Assembly (NCBI RefSeq): GCF_000281715.2
Contig: NZ_CP124576.1
Location: forward strand, 751,501 to 815,500
Direction: 5' to 3'
Origin: Sphingobium sp. AP49
GTDB lineage: Bacteria > Pseudomonadota > Alphaproteobacteria > Sphingomonadales > Sphingomonadaceae
Length of the DNA: 64,000 bases
Shown in pieces: positions 1 to 8,909 of this stretch. The notes under the pieces are model-generated. The model ran no database searches and was not told where the DNA came from. It saw only the letters and a program-made list of their open reading frames with translations. Made by a program: the position numbers and the translations under genes. How positions within the stretch are numbered: position 1 is the stretch's first letter; each line of letters opens with the position of its first letter.

Positions 1-837
1 GGAGAAATTCTCGGTCGCCGGGCTTAGCGTCCGATATTTGCTGAGGTTGCTGATGCTGGTCTGGTTGGCGCCGGCAACAAAGTCGGTGAGGCTGGGCGTG
101 CCGCTGGCGGCACCAGCCGGTACGGTGGCGACGGTCACGGTCTGGCCGGCGGCGGCCGACAGGGCCGGGTCGATCTCCGCCCCGCGATCGGGCGCGGTGA
201 TGTTGCCACCCAGCGAATAGGGCAGGCTGGGGGCAGCGGCGTTAATGCCGCGTTCGTTCTCCAGCAGATTGTCGGCGCGACTATATTTGACGTTCAGGGT
301 GAAGCGATTGTCGCCCCGGATGCGCAGCACGCCAACTTCACCTTGCCCATTTTCGCGGCCGCCATCGGTGGTGGTGCCGGCGCGCAGGTCCAGCGTCTCG
401 GCGCGGAAGCGCTGGCGCAGGACGATGTTCACCACCTTTTGCGTGGGGGCATAGCCATAGGATAGCGCGACCTGCTCGGGCAGGATGTCGACCCGCGCCA
501 CCGCTTCGGACGGCAGATCGGAAATTTCCGAGAAGCTGGAAATGCGCTTGCCGTTCAACAGGATGACCGGTGTGCCATTGGTCTGCGGCGACAATTCGGT
601 GATCATTTCCGAAATCGACGTCACGCCCAGTGCGCGGACATCGGCCGGCGACAATTGTTGTTCGGGCTTGATGTCGCCGATGACCGCGCCGCGCTGCGGC
701 TGGCCGGTGACAATGATCTCCTCGCCTTCATCCACCTGGGCCGGCGGCCCCTTATTCTCGGTCTCTTGCGCCATCAGCGCACCGGGCGCTGCCCCCAGCA
801 TCAATGAAATCAGCAGCAGCGACGTCGTCTGGCGCAC
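1..837 (-). CDS. TonB-dependent receptor, N-terminal part (runs off the window)
   Basis: Outer-membrane receptor that would take up a ligand using TonB energy; the ligand is unknown. The reading frame stays open from 837 to the left edge (279 codons). It begins with GTG at 837, the first possible start after an in-frame TAA nine bases upstream, with an AGGGG ribosome site in front. The product has a signal peptide ending near ALMA-Q, a TonB-box-like segment (EEIIVTG, residues about 39-45), then a plug domain containing VILLNGKRI and the segment RVDILPEQVALSYGYAP. The barrel is mostly missing. It faces away from the M28 peptidase gene and shares a 224-base intergenic region with it. Confidence 0.85.
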   Translation of the reverse strand, partial: MRQTTSLLLISLMLGAAPGALMAQETENKGPPAQVDEGEEIIVTGQPQRGAVIGDIKPEQQLSPADVRALGVTSISEMITELSPQTNGTPVILLNGKRISSFSEISDLPSEAVARVDILPEQVALSYGYAPTQKVVNIVLRQRFRAETLDLRAGTTTDGGRENGQGEVGVLRIRGDNRFTLNVKYSRADNLLENERGINAAAPSLPYSLGGNITAPDRGAEIDPALSAAAGQTVTVATVPAGAASGTPSLTDFVAGANQTSISNLSKYRTLSPATENFS

Positions 838-887
838 GCGATATTACCCCTAAATTGAACCCTGACAGGATCTCGTTTAGGCGGCAC

Positions 888-930
888 TTGTCGCAAAATT
901 CTGGCAAGGCCAAGACAGATTTGTCGCAAA
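888..930. promoter_or_regulatory. Pair of 10-bp direct repeats TTGTCGCAAA in a divergent promoter region
   Basis: The exact decamer TTGTCGCAAA occurs at 888-897 and again at 921-930. The repeats are 33 bases start to start, about three turns of the helix, so a regulator could bind both on one face. They lie between the divergent TonB receptor (start 837) and the M28 peptidase (start 1062). The repeat is seen directly; a regulatory role is inferred. Confidence 0.4.
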
Positions 931-1061
931 GTGTAACGGTGCGTCACATGGTGCAACAAATATGATTTCGGGGTGTGATCGACCTCACTTGCGGTCCCGC
1001 GTCAGTCGGGCATAGACGGGCTTTCGCGGCCGCGTCTGACGGCCGGACGAAGGGGGATTAT

Positions 1062-2666
1062 ATGCGCCATTCCATCATCCTGCTGCCCTTGCTGTGCCTG
1101 GCTGCGCCGGTCGCCGCGCAGCAGCCCGACGATCTCAATCGCGTCATCGACGAAGGGCTGAACCACAGCCAGGTGATGCAGATCGCCCAGCATCTGACCG
1201 ACGATATCGGTGGGCGCATGACCAACTCGCCGCAGATGCGGCAAGCGGAAACCTGGACCGCCGACCAGTTCCGCCAATGGGGCCTGTCCAATGTCCGCAA
1301 GCAGGGCTTCCGCTTCGGTCGCGGCTGGTGGATCGCCGGCTCATCGGTGAAGATGGTGAGCCCCCGCCCGATCCAATTGACCGCCATCCCCATCGCCTGG
1401 ACGCCGCCGACCAATGGTGTGCTGAGCGCGCCGATCATCGTTGCGCCGATGAAGAAGGAGCGCGATTTCGACGCCTGGCGCGGCAAGCTCGCCGGCAAAA
1501 TCGTGCTGGTGTCACTGCCCGGCACGGGCGACGAACCGGGCGAGGCCGCCTTCCAGCGGTTGAAGGGCGAGGATATCGAGAAGCTCGACAGGTTCGAGCA
1601 GCCCAAGAATGATCCGGCGTCGCTGGAGCGGCTGATGAAGCGGCTGGGCTTCCTCCGCAAGCTGGAGGCCTTCCTGAAGGCCGAGGGGGCGGTCGGCTGG
1701 GCACGGCAATCCTATCGCGACGGCAAGCTGCTGCATGGTGAGGGCTATGATTTCGGCGTCAACGATACGTCCGCGCTGCCCGGCGTCGAGATCGCGGCGG
1801 AGGATTATCGCCGTCTCGCTCGCCTCGCCAAGACCGGCCCGGCGCCGGTGCTGGAAATCAACAGCGACGTTCGTTTCGATGACAGCGACGTCAACGCCTA
1901 CAACATCTTGGCCGATATCCCCGGCAGTGATCCCAAGGCCGGCTATGTCATGGCCGGCGCACATCTCGACAGCTGGGTCGCGGGCGATGGCGCGGCGGAC
2001 AATGGCGCGGGCAGCGCGATGATCATGGAGGCTGCACGCATCCTCAAATCACTCGGGATCAAACCGAAGCGGACGATCCGCTTCGCGCTATGGTCGGGCG
2101 AGGAACAGGGGCTGTTCGGCTCCATGGCCTATGTCGACGAATATCTCGCCACCCGCGCACCGGGGCCGAAGGAGGAACAGGGGCGGGAGGAAATGTATTT
2201 CCGCTACAAGACCCGTTTCCCGATCACGCCCAAGCCCGGCTATGCGGACCTCAAGGCCTATTTCAACATCGACAATGGCTCGGGCAAGCTGCGCGGCCTC
2301 TATGCCGAACGCAATGTCGCGGCCGTCTCGCTGTTGCGCGAATGGCTGAGCCCCTTTGCCAGCATGGGCGCCGGCAATGTCGTGTCGCAGCCGACCGACG
2401 GCACCGACCATGAATATATGCAGGCGATCGGCGTGCCGGGCTACCAGTTCATCCAGGATCCGCTCGACTATGAAAGCCGGGTCCATCACAGCGGCATCGA
2501 CACCTTCGATCATCTGAAGGCGGAGGATATGCGCCAGGGCGCAGTCGTCCTCGCCGGCCTGCTGCTGCAGGCGGCGAACAGCGACAAGACCCTGCCGCGC
2601 ATGCCGCTGCCGACCCAGCCGGCGGTCAGCGATCCGTTCAAATATGAGGATCCGGCGCTGGATTGA
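1062..2666 (+). CDS. Exported M28-family zinc metallopeptidase with PA-type insert
   Basis: Predicted periplasmic or outer-membrane-associated aminopeptidase or carboxypeptidase of 534 residues. The start at 1062 has an AAGGGGG ribosome site and gives a clean signal peptide (cleavage near VAAQ-Q); the frame is open upstream to 975 but without such a site. The two-zinc peptidase signature is complete: His301-x-Asp303, Asp313 in ADNGAG, the Glu347-Glu348 pair in WSGEEQG, Asp404 in FNIDNGSG and a C-terminal His475/His476 in RVHHSG. Residues of about 130-290 before the catalytic part fit a protease-associated insert. It is followed convergently by the oxygenase gene 36 bases away. Substrate specificity cannot be read from the sequence. 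Confidence 0.88.
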   Translation: MRHSIILLPLLCLAAPVAAQQPDDLNRVIDEGLNHSQVMQIAQHLTDDIGGRMTNSPQMRQAETWTADQFRQWGLSNVRKQGFRFGRGWWIAGSSVKMVSPRPIQLTAIPIAWTPPTNGVLSAPIIVAPMKKERDFDAWRGKLAGKIVLVSLPGTGDEPGEAAFQRLKGEDIEKLDRFEQPKNDPASLERLMKRLGFLRKLEAFLKAEGAVGWARQSYRDGKLLHGEGYDFGVNDTSALPGVEIAAEDYRRLARLAKTGPAPVLEINSDVRFDDSDVNAYNILADIPGSDPKAGYVMAGAHLDSWVAGDGAADNGAGSAMIMEAARILKSLGIKPKRTIRFALWSGEEQGLFGSMAYVDEYLATRAPGPKEEQGREEMYFRYKTRFPITPKPGYADLKAYFNIDNGSGKLRGLYAERNVAAVSLLREWLSPFASMGAGNVVSQPTDGTDHEYMQAIGVPGYQFIQDPLDYESRVHHSGIDTFDHLKAEDMRQGAVVLAGLLLQAANSDKTLPRMPLPTQPAVSDPFKYEDPALD

Positions 2667-2702
2667 TTGAGAAAGGGCGGGGCGATCCCTCGATCGCCTC
2701 GC

Positions 2703-3410
2703 CTAGCTCTGGGCGTCGTGGAAGATGATGCCCAGCGTGTGGCGCATGCCGGACAGGAGCCGGCTGACGCCATGGCGCATCTGCACCCGGTGGACGCCGC
2801 GCGTGCCCATCACCGGCCGCTCGCGCACCGGGAAGATCACGGCATCGCCCTTGCGCAGCGGCACCATTTCGGGCCGCGACTGCATGCGCGGGCGTTGCTC
2901 GGTCAGGATGAAGGCGCCGCCGGTGAAGTCCGCTTCCGGCTCCGACAGCAGGATCGCCGCCTGCAACGGGAAGATGGTCGCGCCATAGACATCCTGATGC
3001 AGCGCATTCCAGTCGCCCGCCTCATAGCGCAGCAGCAAGGGCGTCGCCTTGTCCTGGCCGCCGAGCGCGCACTGGTTCAGGAATTCGGCGTGACGGGCGG
3101 GGTAGAGCGCATCGCTCCCCAGCATCGCCGCCCAGCGATTGGCGACCTCTACCAGCGACGGATAGAGTGCCTCGCGCAGCGCGGCGACCGGCTCGGGCAA
3201 TGGGTAAGTGAAATAGCGATAGCGCCCCCGGCCATAGCCATGACGCGCCATCACCACCTCCTTGCGGAAGGCATGGGGCTGGTCCCATAGCGCGACGATC
3301 GCGTCGCACTGGTCCGGGGAAAGCAGAGCAGGCAGGCGCGCGGCGCCATGCAGGTCAAGGTCGGTCAGGTCCATGGCGCGCAGCATGGGCGGCGCGGGGC
3401 GCGGCGTCAT
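2703..3410 (-). CDS. 2OG-Fe(II) oxygenase of the DUF2086 (Oxygenase-NA) type
   Basis: A 235-residue cytosolic protein resembling the family once named for a supposed action on damaged DNA. That role is not demonstrated for this protein. Iron ligands are probably His138 and Asp140 in HQDVYG and a distal His207 in RGVHRV. The family-typical strings DFTGGAFILTEQRPRMQSR and RHTLGIIFHDA are present. ATG 3410 is used as the start; ATGs at 3386 and 3374 are alternatives, since the only strong AGGAGG lies 19 bases upstream of 3410. It follows the exported methyltransferase gene on the same strand with a 28-base gap, so the two may be cotranscribed. Confidence 0.82.
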   Translation of the reverse strand: MTPRPAPPMLRAMDLTDLDLHGAARLPALLSPDQCDAIVALWDQPHAFRKEVVMARHGYGRGRYRYFTYPLPEPVAALREALYPSLVEVANRWAAMLGSDALYPARHAEFLNQCALGGQDKATPLLLRYEAGDWNALHQDVYGATIFPLQAAILLSEPEADFTGGAFILTEQRPRMQSRPEMVPLRKGDAVIFPVRERPVMGTRGVHRVQMRHGVSRLLSGMRHTLGIIFHDAQS

Positions 3411-3438
3411 CCCGTGCCTTGCGCTCAAACCTCCTGCC

Positions 3439-4194
3439 TCATTTCGGCTTGCGGAAGCGGTAGAGGAAACGGTCGGTCTTGCCGCGAATGGCAGGATCGA
3501 ACACCAGCTTGCTGTGGTCGTCGGCCGGATTGGCGAGCAGCGGACTTTGCGCCTCCAGCACGAAGCCGGCGCGCAGGAAATCGGCCTTGACCACGGCGGG
3601 GTCGATCCGGTGCAGTCTGTCCACCACCGCGCGGGTGTCGCCGGCGGGACCGACATGGTCGATGATGCCGACGATCCCGCCCGGTTTCGTCGCGGCATAG
3701 AGCGTCTTCACGAACGCATCGGGGTCGGTGCGCGGAATGCCATATTTGTCCGACTGCCAGTAGAGATCATGGTAGCTCAGATTGATGATGGTGAAGTCGA
3801 AACTGTCGGGCGACGCCGCGAAGGCCTCGAACGGATAGCGCACCCAGTCCACCTCCGGCCGGCGCGCGACCAGCGCCGCCCATTTGGGCTTCTCTTCCTC
3901 GCTGGCGTAGAATTGGCTGGGCTCGAACCCGGTGACCTTGCCCTTGGGGCCGACCGCATCGGCCATGATCTCCGCCCAATAGCCCGATCCGGTCATGATG
4001 TCGGCCGCCTTCATGCCGGGCTTGAGACCCAGGAACGCCAGTGTCTCGGCCGGCTTGCGGCTCTCGTCCAGTGCGCGCGCGTCGGCGGGCCGCTTTGGGT
4101 CGGCCACGGCGGCGGCAAAGTCGGTCTTGGCAAGGGCGGCGATCGGGGTGGACAGGGCAAGGCCGCTCAGGGCCAGGGCAAGCATCAGGCGCAT
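3439..4194 (-). CDS. Exported class I SAM-dependent methyltransferase (COG4798-like)
   Basis: A 251-residue protein with an N-terminal signal peptide (cleavage near ALAK-T), so it is predicted to act in the periplasm, which is unusual for a SAM enzyme but typical of this group. The SAM-binding motif I is AADIMTGSGYW at residues 63-73, followed by an acidic residue after the next strand (GFEPSQF) and the segment FDFTIINLSYHD. ATG 4194 was preferred because GAGGGG sits eight bases upstream; an ATG at 4209 is possible. The natural substrate is unknown. The downstream gene is the DUF2086 oxygenase. Confidence 0.78.
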   Translation of the reverse strand: MRLMLALALSGLALSTPIAALAKTDFAAAVADPKRPADARALDESRKPAETLAFLGLKPGMKAADIMTGSGYWAEIMADAVGPKGKVTGFEPSQFYASEEEKPKWAALVARRPEVDWVRYPFEAFAASPDSFDFTIINLSYHDLYWQSDKYGIPRTDPDAFVKTLYAATKPGGIVGIIDHVGPAGDTRAVVDRLHRIDPAVVKADFLRAGFVLEAQSPLLANPADDHSKLVFDPAIRGKTDRFLYRFRKPK

Positions 4195-4416
4195 GGATTT
4201 TCCCCTCATGGAAGGCGGCCCAGCATGCGCCCGATCGCGCATCCGTTCAACGATCCGCGCCGATGCCGGTCGATCGATTCCGGTCGTTGGTCGAAGGGCG
4301 GGGCAGGCGCGCCGCGTCCACTCGGCTCTGCACATGCACGTTCAGGCCCAATCATATTGTCATGGTTAACGGGCTCGGCTTGGGACGGATCGGGGGCAGA
4401 TGATAAGGAGAAAATG

Positions 4417-4716
4417 ATGTCGCACCCGATGAAATTAGCCCCCATTGCCATGGTGTTGGTGGGCTCGCTGGGGCTGGGTGGCTGTGCCACGAAATCCTTC
4501 GTGCGCGAACAGGTGGCGACCGTGAACCAGCGCGTCGATGCGCTCGACGCCAAGCTGCAGACCACCGACGGCACGGCGCAGCAGGCTCTGGCCCAGGCCC
4601 AGTCGGCCGCCGGTCAGGCCCAGAATAACGGCCAGCGCCTCGATCAGCTGAACGCCCGCGTTGACGGTGTCGAGCAGCAGATGCGCGAAGCCAAGACCAA
4701 GCGCGCCAGAAACTGA
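4417..4716 (+). CDS. Small coiled-coil lipoprotein (alanine-zipper / Lpp-like)
   Basis: A 99-residue predicted lipoprotein. It has a short hydrophobic leader ending in the lipobox GLGGC, after which the mature chain (ATKSFVREQVATV...) is an Ala/Gln-rich helix with heptad spacing, as in Lpp and OprI-type proteins. Expected location is the outer membrane, possibly as a structural periplasmic spacer; no peptidoglycan-linking C-terminal lysine is present because the chain ends KRARN. AAGGAG at 4405-4410 favours ATG 4417 over ATG 4414. The stop codon lies inside a 12-bp tandem repeat, and a terminator follows. Function beyond an envelope role is not established. Confidence 0.75.
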   Translation: MSHPMKLAPIAMVLVGSLGLGGCATKSFVREQVATVNQRVDALDAKLQTTDGTAQQALAQAQSAAGQAQNNGQRLDQLNARVDGVEQQMREAKTKRARN

Positions 4717-4758
4717 TTACGTAATTGATCACGTAACTGATCGCGCAACTGATCCGGT
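4711..4758 (+). repeat. Four tandem copies of a 12-bp unit carrying successive in-frame stops
   Basis: The unit AACTGATTACGT is repeated imperfectly at 4711-4722, 4723-4734, 4735-4746 and 4747-4758. Because 12 is a multiple of three, each copy presents a TGA in the frame of the lipoprotein, so the gene ends in four successive stop codons. The first copy contains the real stop at 4714-4716. Confidence 0.85.
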
Positions 4759-4778
4759 CGGGCTGGTCCCGATCCCGT

Positions 4779-4809
4779 GCCGGCGCCCCCGCTTCATGGG
4801 GGCGCCGGC
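4779..4809 (+). terminator. Hairpin terminator after the lipoprotein gene
   Basis: A perfect 12-bp GC stem (4779-4790 pairing with 4798-4809) with a 7-base loop GCTTCAT. The following tract is CCCCTTTCCC, so the U-run is weak. It ends the lipoprotein transcript ahead of the L,D-transpeptidase start at 4833. Confidence 0.65.
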
Positions 4810-4832
4810 CCCTTTCCCGGATATGCTCCTCC

Positions 4833-5507
4833 ATGCACAAATTCCCATGGGCGCTGGCGATGCTGGCGCTGTTCGGTGCCTCTCCCGCGCCGGCGGCCGC
4901 GCCCGAAGCGCCCGCGTCCGAGAAGCCAGCACCTGAAACCCCGCAATCACCCGATGCGCGCCGGGTGATCGACTGGATTGCCGCGACCGGCGACAATCAC
5001 GGCCTGCCCTATGCCATCGTCGACAAGCAGGCGGCCCGCGTCTTCCTGTTCGATGCCAGGGGGAAGGCGCTGGCCGATGCGCCGGTGCTGATCGGCATCG
5101 CGACGGGTGACGATGCCACGCCCGGCGTCGGCAAGAAGAGCCTGGCGGAGATCGGCCCGGCGGAAAAGACCACGCCGGCCGGCCGCTTCCTTGCCAAGTT
5201 CGGCCTGGCGGCGGGCAAGCAGCGGGTGCTGTGGGTCGATTATGCGACCTCCGTCGCGATGCACACCATCCCCAAGGGCAATCCCAAGGAAAAGCGGCGC
5301 GAGCGGATGCTGTCGCCGACGATCGAGGATAATCGCATCACCTTTGGCTGCATCAACGTGCCGATCGCCTTCTACAATCGCGGCCTGCGCCCGCAATTTC
5401 TGAAAAAGGGCGGCTATGTCTATGTGCTGCCGGACACAAAATCGCTCGAAGCGGTTTTCCCTCCCCTGCATGTCCAGTCTTATCCGAAGGCGGACGCATC
5501 CTCATAA
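4833..5507 (+). CDS. L,D-transpeptidase (YkuD) family protein with altered active-site motif
   Basis: A 224-residue exported protein (signal peptide to about residue 22) with a Pro/Ala-rich linker and one YkuD-like domain (about residues 58-201). Such enzymes form 3-3 peptidoglycan cross-links or attach lipoproteins. The catalytic cysteine is probably Cys173 and the upstream histidine His144 in HTIPKGN. The usual SHGCxR motif reads TFGCINV here, so the Ser-His before and the Arg after the cysteine are absent. Start ATG 4833 gives the signal peptide directly. The next gene (Rap1a/Tai-like) follows after 16 bases and may be cotranscribed. Confidence 0.75.
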   Translation: MHKFPWALAMLALFGASPAPAAAPEAPASEKPAPETPQSPDARRVIDWIAATGDNHGLPYAIVDKQAARVFLFDARGKALADAPVLIGIATGDDATPGVGKKSLAEIGPAEKTTPAGRFLAKFGLAAGKQRVLWVDYATSVAMHTIPKGNPKEKRRERMLSPTIEDNRITFGCINVPIAFYNRGLRPQFLKKGGYVYVLPDTKSLEAVFPPLHVQSYPKADASS

Positions 5508-5523
5508 GGCGGGAGCCACGCGC

Positions 5524-5934
5524 ATGATGATCCGGAGGGCAAGCGGCCTGATACTGGTCGCGGCGGCGGGGCTGTCGCCGGGCAGCGCACAGGCCGGCTT
5601 CTATTCGGGCGAAGCGCTGCTGGAAAGCTGCACCGCCGACCGCGCCGACAAGGCTTTTTTCGAGAAAAGCTATGAATGCGTCGGCTATGTCGCCGGCGCG
5701 GTCGACGCGTTCAACACCACGCGCGAGGTGAATAGCCTCAAAAGCTGCATCCCCGCCGATGTGACGCTCAACCAGTTGAAGGGCGCCACCGTTGACTATC
5801 TGCGCGCCAATCCGGACAAGCGCGCCCAGTCCGCCTCCACCCTGGTCTTCACCGCCACGCGCCAGGCCTGGCCCTGCCCCAAGGCAAAGGCCCAACCCAG
5901 CATCAGGCCCAGCACGAAGAAGAAGCGCAAATAG
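5524..5934 (+). CDS. Rap1a/Tai-like small exported protein
   Basis: A 136-residue protein with a signal peptide (cleavage near AQA-G) and four cysteines in the mature part, two in the segments LLESC and YECVGYVAGAVDAF. This pattern is that of the Rap1a/Tai immunity family, whose founding members neutralise type VI peptidoglycan amidases in Serratia. Many orphan homologues exist, and here no amidase effector is adjacent, so an immunity role is not supported by context. It follows the L,D-transpeptidase gene closely. The lysine-rich tail (TKKKRK) is unusual. It converges on the nucleoside hydrolase gene, with three bases between the stops. Confidence 0.65.
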   Translation: MMIRRASGLILVAAAGLSPGSAQAGFYSGEALLESCTADRADKAFFEKSYECVGYVAGAVDAFNTTREVNSLKSCIPADVTLNQLKGATVDYLRANPDKRAQSASTLVFTATRQAWPCPKAKAQPSIRPSTKKKRK

Positions 5935-5937
5935 CGC

Positions 5938-7074
5938 TTATTTCGCGGCCTTGCCGACGGGCCGCATATAGAGGCGCGCCATTGCCGCCTCCATCTTCGC
6001 CCGGTCGACCGACAGGATTACCCGTTGCGCCTGTTCGCCCAGATGCGGTTGATAGGATTCCGTCCAGGACAGGGTGTCACCATAGGCCGCCGTCTGGCTG
6101 GTCTCGAAATCGACCCACAAAGTCTCGTCCTTCGTCACGATCTCCGGATTGAGCCAGGCCATGGCGACGATCTCGTCCCACATCGGATAGCCCGGCTCCA
6201 GCCCGGTCTGGAACAGATCGGTCAGCGGCGTGTGGGCGGGCTTCAGCCCGTCGAGGAAGGCGCGGGTCCATTGCGTGCCGGTGGACGGATCGACCGGGAT
6301 CATCGTGATCTTCTGCCACGGCGCATGGGCAAAGATCTTCGCCGCCTCGGGGTCCCAGCGGATGTTGAACTCGCGGCGCGGCGAGTTGACGAATTCGCGG
6401 GCGAACTGCTCGGCCGAAGGCCCTTCCAGCACCTGATGCGGCGCCAGGCTGCCACCCATATAGAGGATTTCCTTCACATTGGCGGCAAAGCTGGGGTCCA
6501 GGCTCTGGGCGATGGCGATATTGGTCATCGGCCCGGTCGCGAACAGGGTGATCTCACCCGGATGCGCCTTCACCATCCGCACCAGGAAGGCGGCGGCAAT
6601 CTCGGCGCTGGGCTTCGTCCTGGGGTTGCCGATCGGCAGGTCGGGCACCTTGGTCGGGTCGGTCGATCCGGGATGCTCCTGGATCGTGTCGCCCGGCCAG
6701 TAATCGGTCCATGGCCCCTTGAACACCAGCCGGCCATATTGGCCTTCCCAGCGCTTGGTCGCCTCGGCGCTGTTGAGCAGGGGGAAGGTCGCGCCCGGCA
6801 CCACCGGCACGTCGGTCCGGCCCAATATCTCCAGCGTGCGCAGCGCATAGGCGGTCGCGGTGTCGCGCCACACCGATCCGCTGGTGGTGGTGATGCCCAG
6901 CACCTCGACATCCGGGCTCTGCAGCAACAGCAGCGGCACGCCGTTGAGGCCGATCATGTCGTCGTCGACGATCACCAGCCGCTTGACGCTTGCCGGCGCG
7001 GCGGGCTTGGCATTCGCCCCCTGCACGCCCAGCATCAGCGCCAGTGCGCCCAGCATGATCTTCATCGTCCGCAT
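5938..7074 (-). CDS. Exported nucleoside hydrolase-like protein with divergent metal site
   Basis: A 378-residue protein with a signal peptide (cleavage near ANA-K), predicted periplasmic. It resembles inosine-uridine nucleoside N-ribohydrolases, which cleave the N-glycosidic bond of nucleosides. The family motif DxDxxxDD appears as DDDMIGLN (residues 37-44), so the two C-terminal aspartates of the calcium site are replaced by Leu and Asn. Other family features remain, including GITTTSGS, ATGPMTNIA, ILYMGG and FNIRWDPEAA. The start at 7074 has GGGGG nine bases upstream; ATG 7065 is an alternative. It is divergent from pip with only 50 bases between starts. Activity on standard nucleosides is uncertain. 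Confidence 0.72.
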   Translation of the reverse strand: MRTMKIMLGALALMLGVQGANAKPAAPASVKRLVIVDDDMIGLNGVPLLLLQSPDVEVLGITTTSGSVWRDTATAYALRTLEILGRTDVPVVPGATFPLLNSAEATKRWEGQYGRLVFKGPWTDYWPGDTIQEHPGSTDPTKVPDLPIGNPRTKPSAEIAAAFLVRMVKAHPGEITLFATGPMTNIAIAQSLDPSFAANVKEILYMGGSLAPHQVLEGPSAEQFAREFVNSPRREFNIRWDPEAAKIFAHAPWQKITMIPVDPSTGTQWTRAFLDGLKPAHTPLTDLFQTGLEPGYPMWDEIVAMAWLNPEIVTKDETLWVDFETSQTAAYGDTLSWTESYQPHLGEQAQRVILSVDRAKMEAAMARLYMRPVGKAAK

Positions 7075-7115
7075 TGCGTCAAACCCCCATTTCGCTTCGT
7101 CCCGCCGCCTGTTAG

Positions 7116-8066
<951 letters not shown>

Positions 8067-8087
8067 TTGGCGTTACAGGGGGAAGGC

Positions 8088-8501
8088 ATGGTGCGACTGA
8101 CCGGAACCGGCATATTGGGTCTCGCCTTGCTCATCGGCGTGACGCTGTCCGGTATATTGTGGGGCTGTCCCACCTATAATGTCTACAGCAAGGAGCAGGC
8201 AGGGCGCGCCGCGTTGGCCGAAGCGCAGTCCTCGCGCCAGATCGCCGTGCTGGAAGCGCGGGCAAAGCTGGAAAGCGCCAAGATGCTGGCCGACGCCGAA
8301 GTCGTCCGGGCGGAGGGCGCGGCGCGGGCCAATCGCATCCTGCAGGACAGTCTGGGCGGGCCGGACGGCTATCTGCGCTATCTGCAGATCCAGGCGATCG
8401 ACAACAAGGATGCCAGCCTCATCTATGTGCCGACCGAGGGCGGATTGCCGCTGTTGGAAAGCAGCCGATTGACGGCGCGCGCGCCCAGCCAGGGCAATTG
8501 A
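8088..8501 (+). CDS. Small membrane protein resembling the C-terminal part of SPFH/band-7 proteins
   Basis: A 137-residue protein with one N-terminal membrane segment (residues about 5-25) followed by CPTYNVYSKEQAGRAALAEA, a long charged helix rich in Ala/Glu/Arg, and the tail SLIYVPTEGGLPLLES. The helix and tail look like the region after the SPFH domain in stomatin/HflK proteins, but the SPFH domain itself is missing and no fragment of it is visible upstream. ATG 8088 has the purine-rich GGGGGAAGG directly before it. Possible roles are membrane scaffolding or oligomerisation; none can be assigned. It follows pip by 21 bases. Confidence 0.65.
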   Translation: MVRLTGTGILGLALLIGVTLSGILWGCPTYNVYSKEQAGRAALAEAQSSRQIAVLEARAKLESAKMLADAEVVRAEGAARANRILQDSLGGPDGYLRYLQIQAIDNKDASLIYVPTEGGLPLLESSRLTARAPSQGN

Positions 8502-8578
8502 GAGATATTTTCGTGGTTAGCCGTTGTTGAGGGCACGATGGCCCGGAACGGCGTAGCGAACATGACGGAGGAAAAGAC

Positions 8579-8902
8579 GTGCGGACTATGATGTTTTTGC
8601 CGACGGTGTTGTTTCTCGCCTCCTGCGGCGGTGGCGATGACGTGACCGCAGTCGAGAACCGGAACATGCCCGAAACCGGCGCGACGGCCGCAGTGGCCAA
8701 GCTCGATCCCGACCTGCGCAACGGGGTGCTGGAAAAGGCGATCAAGGCATCGGGCGTCGCCTGCCCCTCGGTCACCGGCTCCGAGCGCGCCGAGGTGCGG
8801 CCGGGCGTCAAGGGTTGGAAGGCCCAGTGCAATAACGAAACCGCGCATCTGATCGAGATCCTGCCCGATGGCACCGCGAAGGTGACCAGCCGGACCTATT
8901 GA
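8579..8902 (+). CDS. Small predicted lipoprotein of unknown function
   Basis: A 107-residue protein starting at GTG 8579, with GGAGG seven bases upstream. The leader MMFLPTVLFLASC ends in a lipobox (LASC) and is followed by a Gly-rich linker (GGGDDV). The mature part has two more cysteines (ACPS and AQCNN), possibly forming a disulfide, and a short beta-rich C-terminus ending in TAKVTSRTY. I do not recognise the family. It is convergent with the porin gene, with seven bases between the stops. There is a 77-base gap to the upstream SPFH-tail gene. Confidence 0.6.
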   Translation: MRTMMFLPTVLFLASCGGGDDVTAVENRNMPETGATAAVAKLDPDLRNGVLEKAIKASGVACPSVTGSERAEVRPGVKGWKAQCNNETAHLIEILPDGTAKVTSRTY

Positions 8903-8909
8903 ACCTCGG

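Noticed and set aside
4711..4758. Possible CRISPR-like repeat
   Set aside because: Units are 12 bp, contiguous and without spacers.
5524..5934. Type VI immunity protein next to an effector
   Set aside because: The family match is reasonable, but the neighbour is an L,D-transpeptidase-like protein, not a Ssp/Tae amidase, and no T6SS genes are present.
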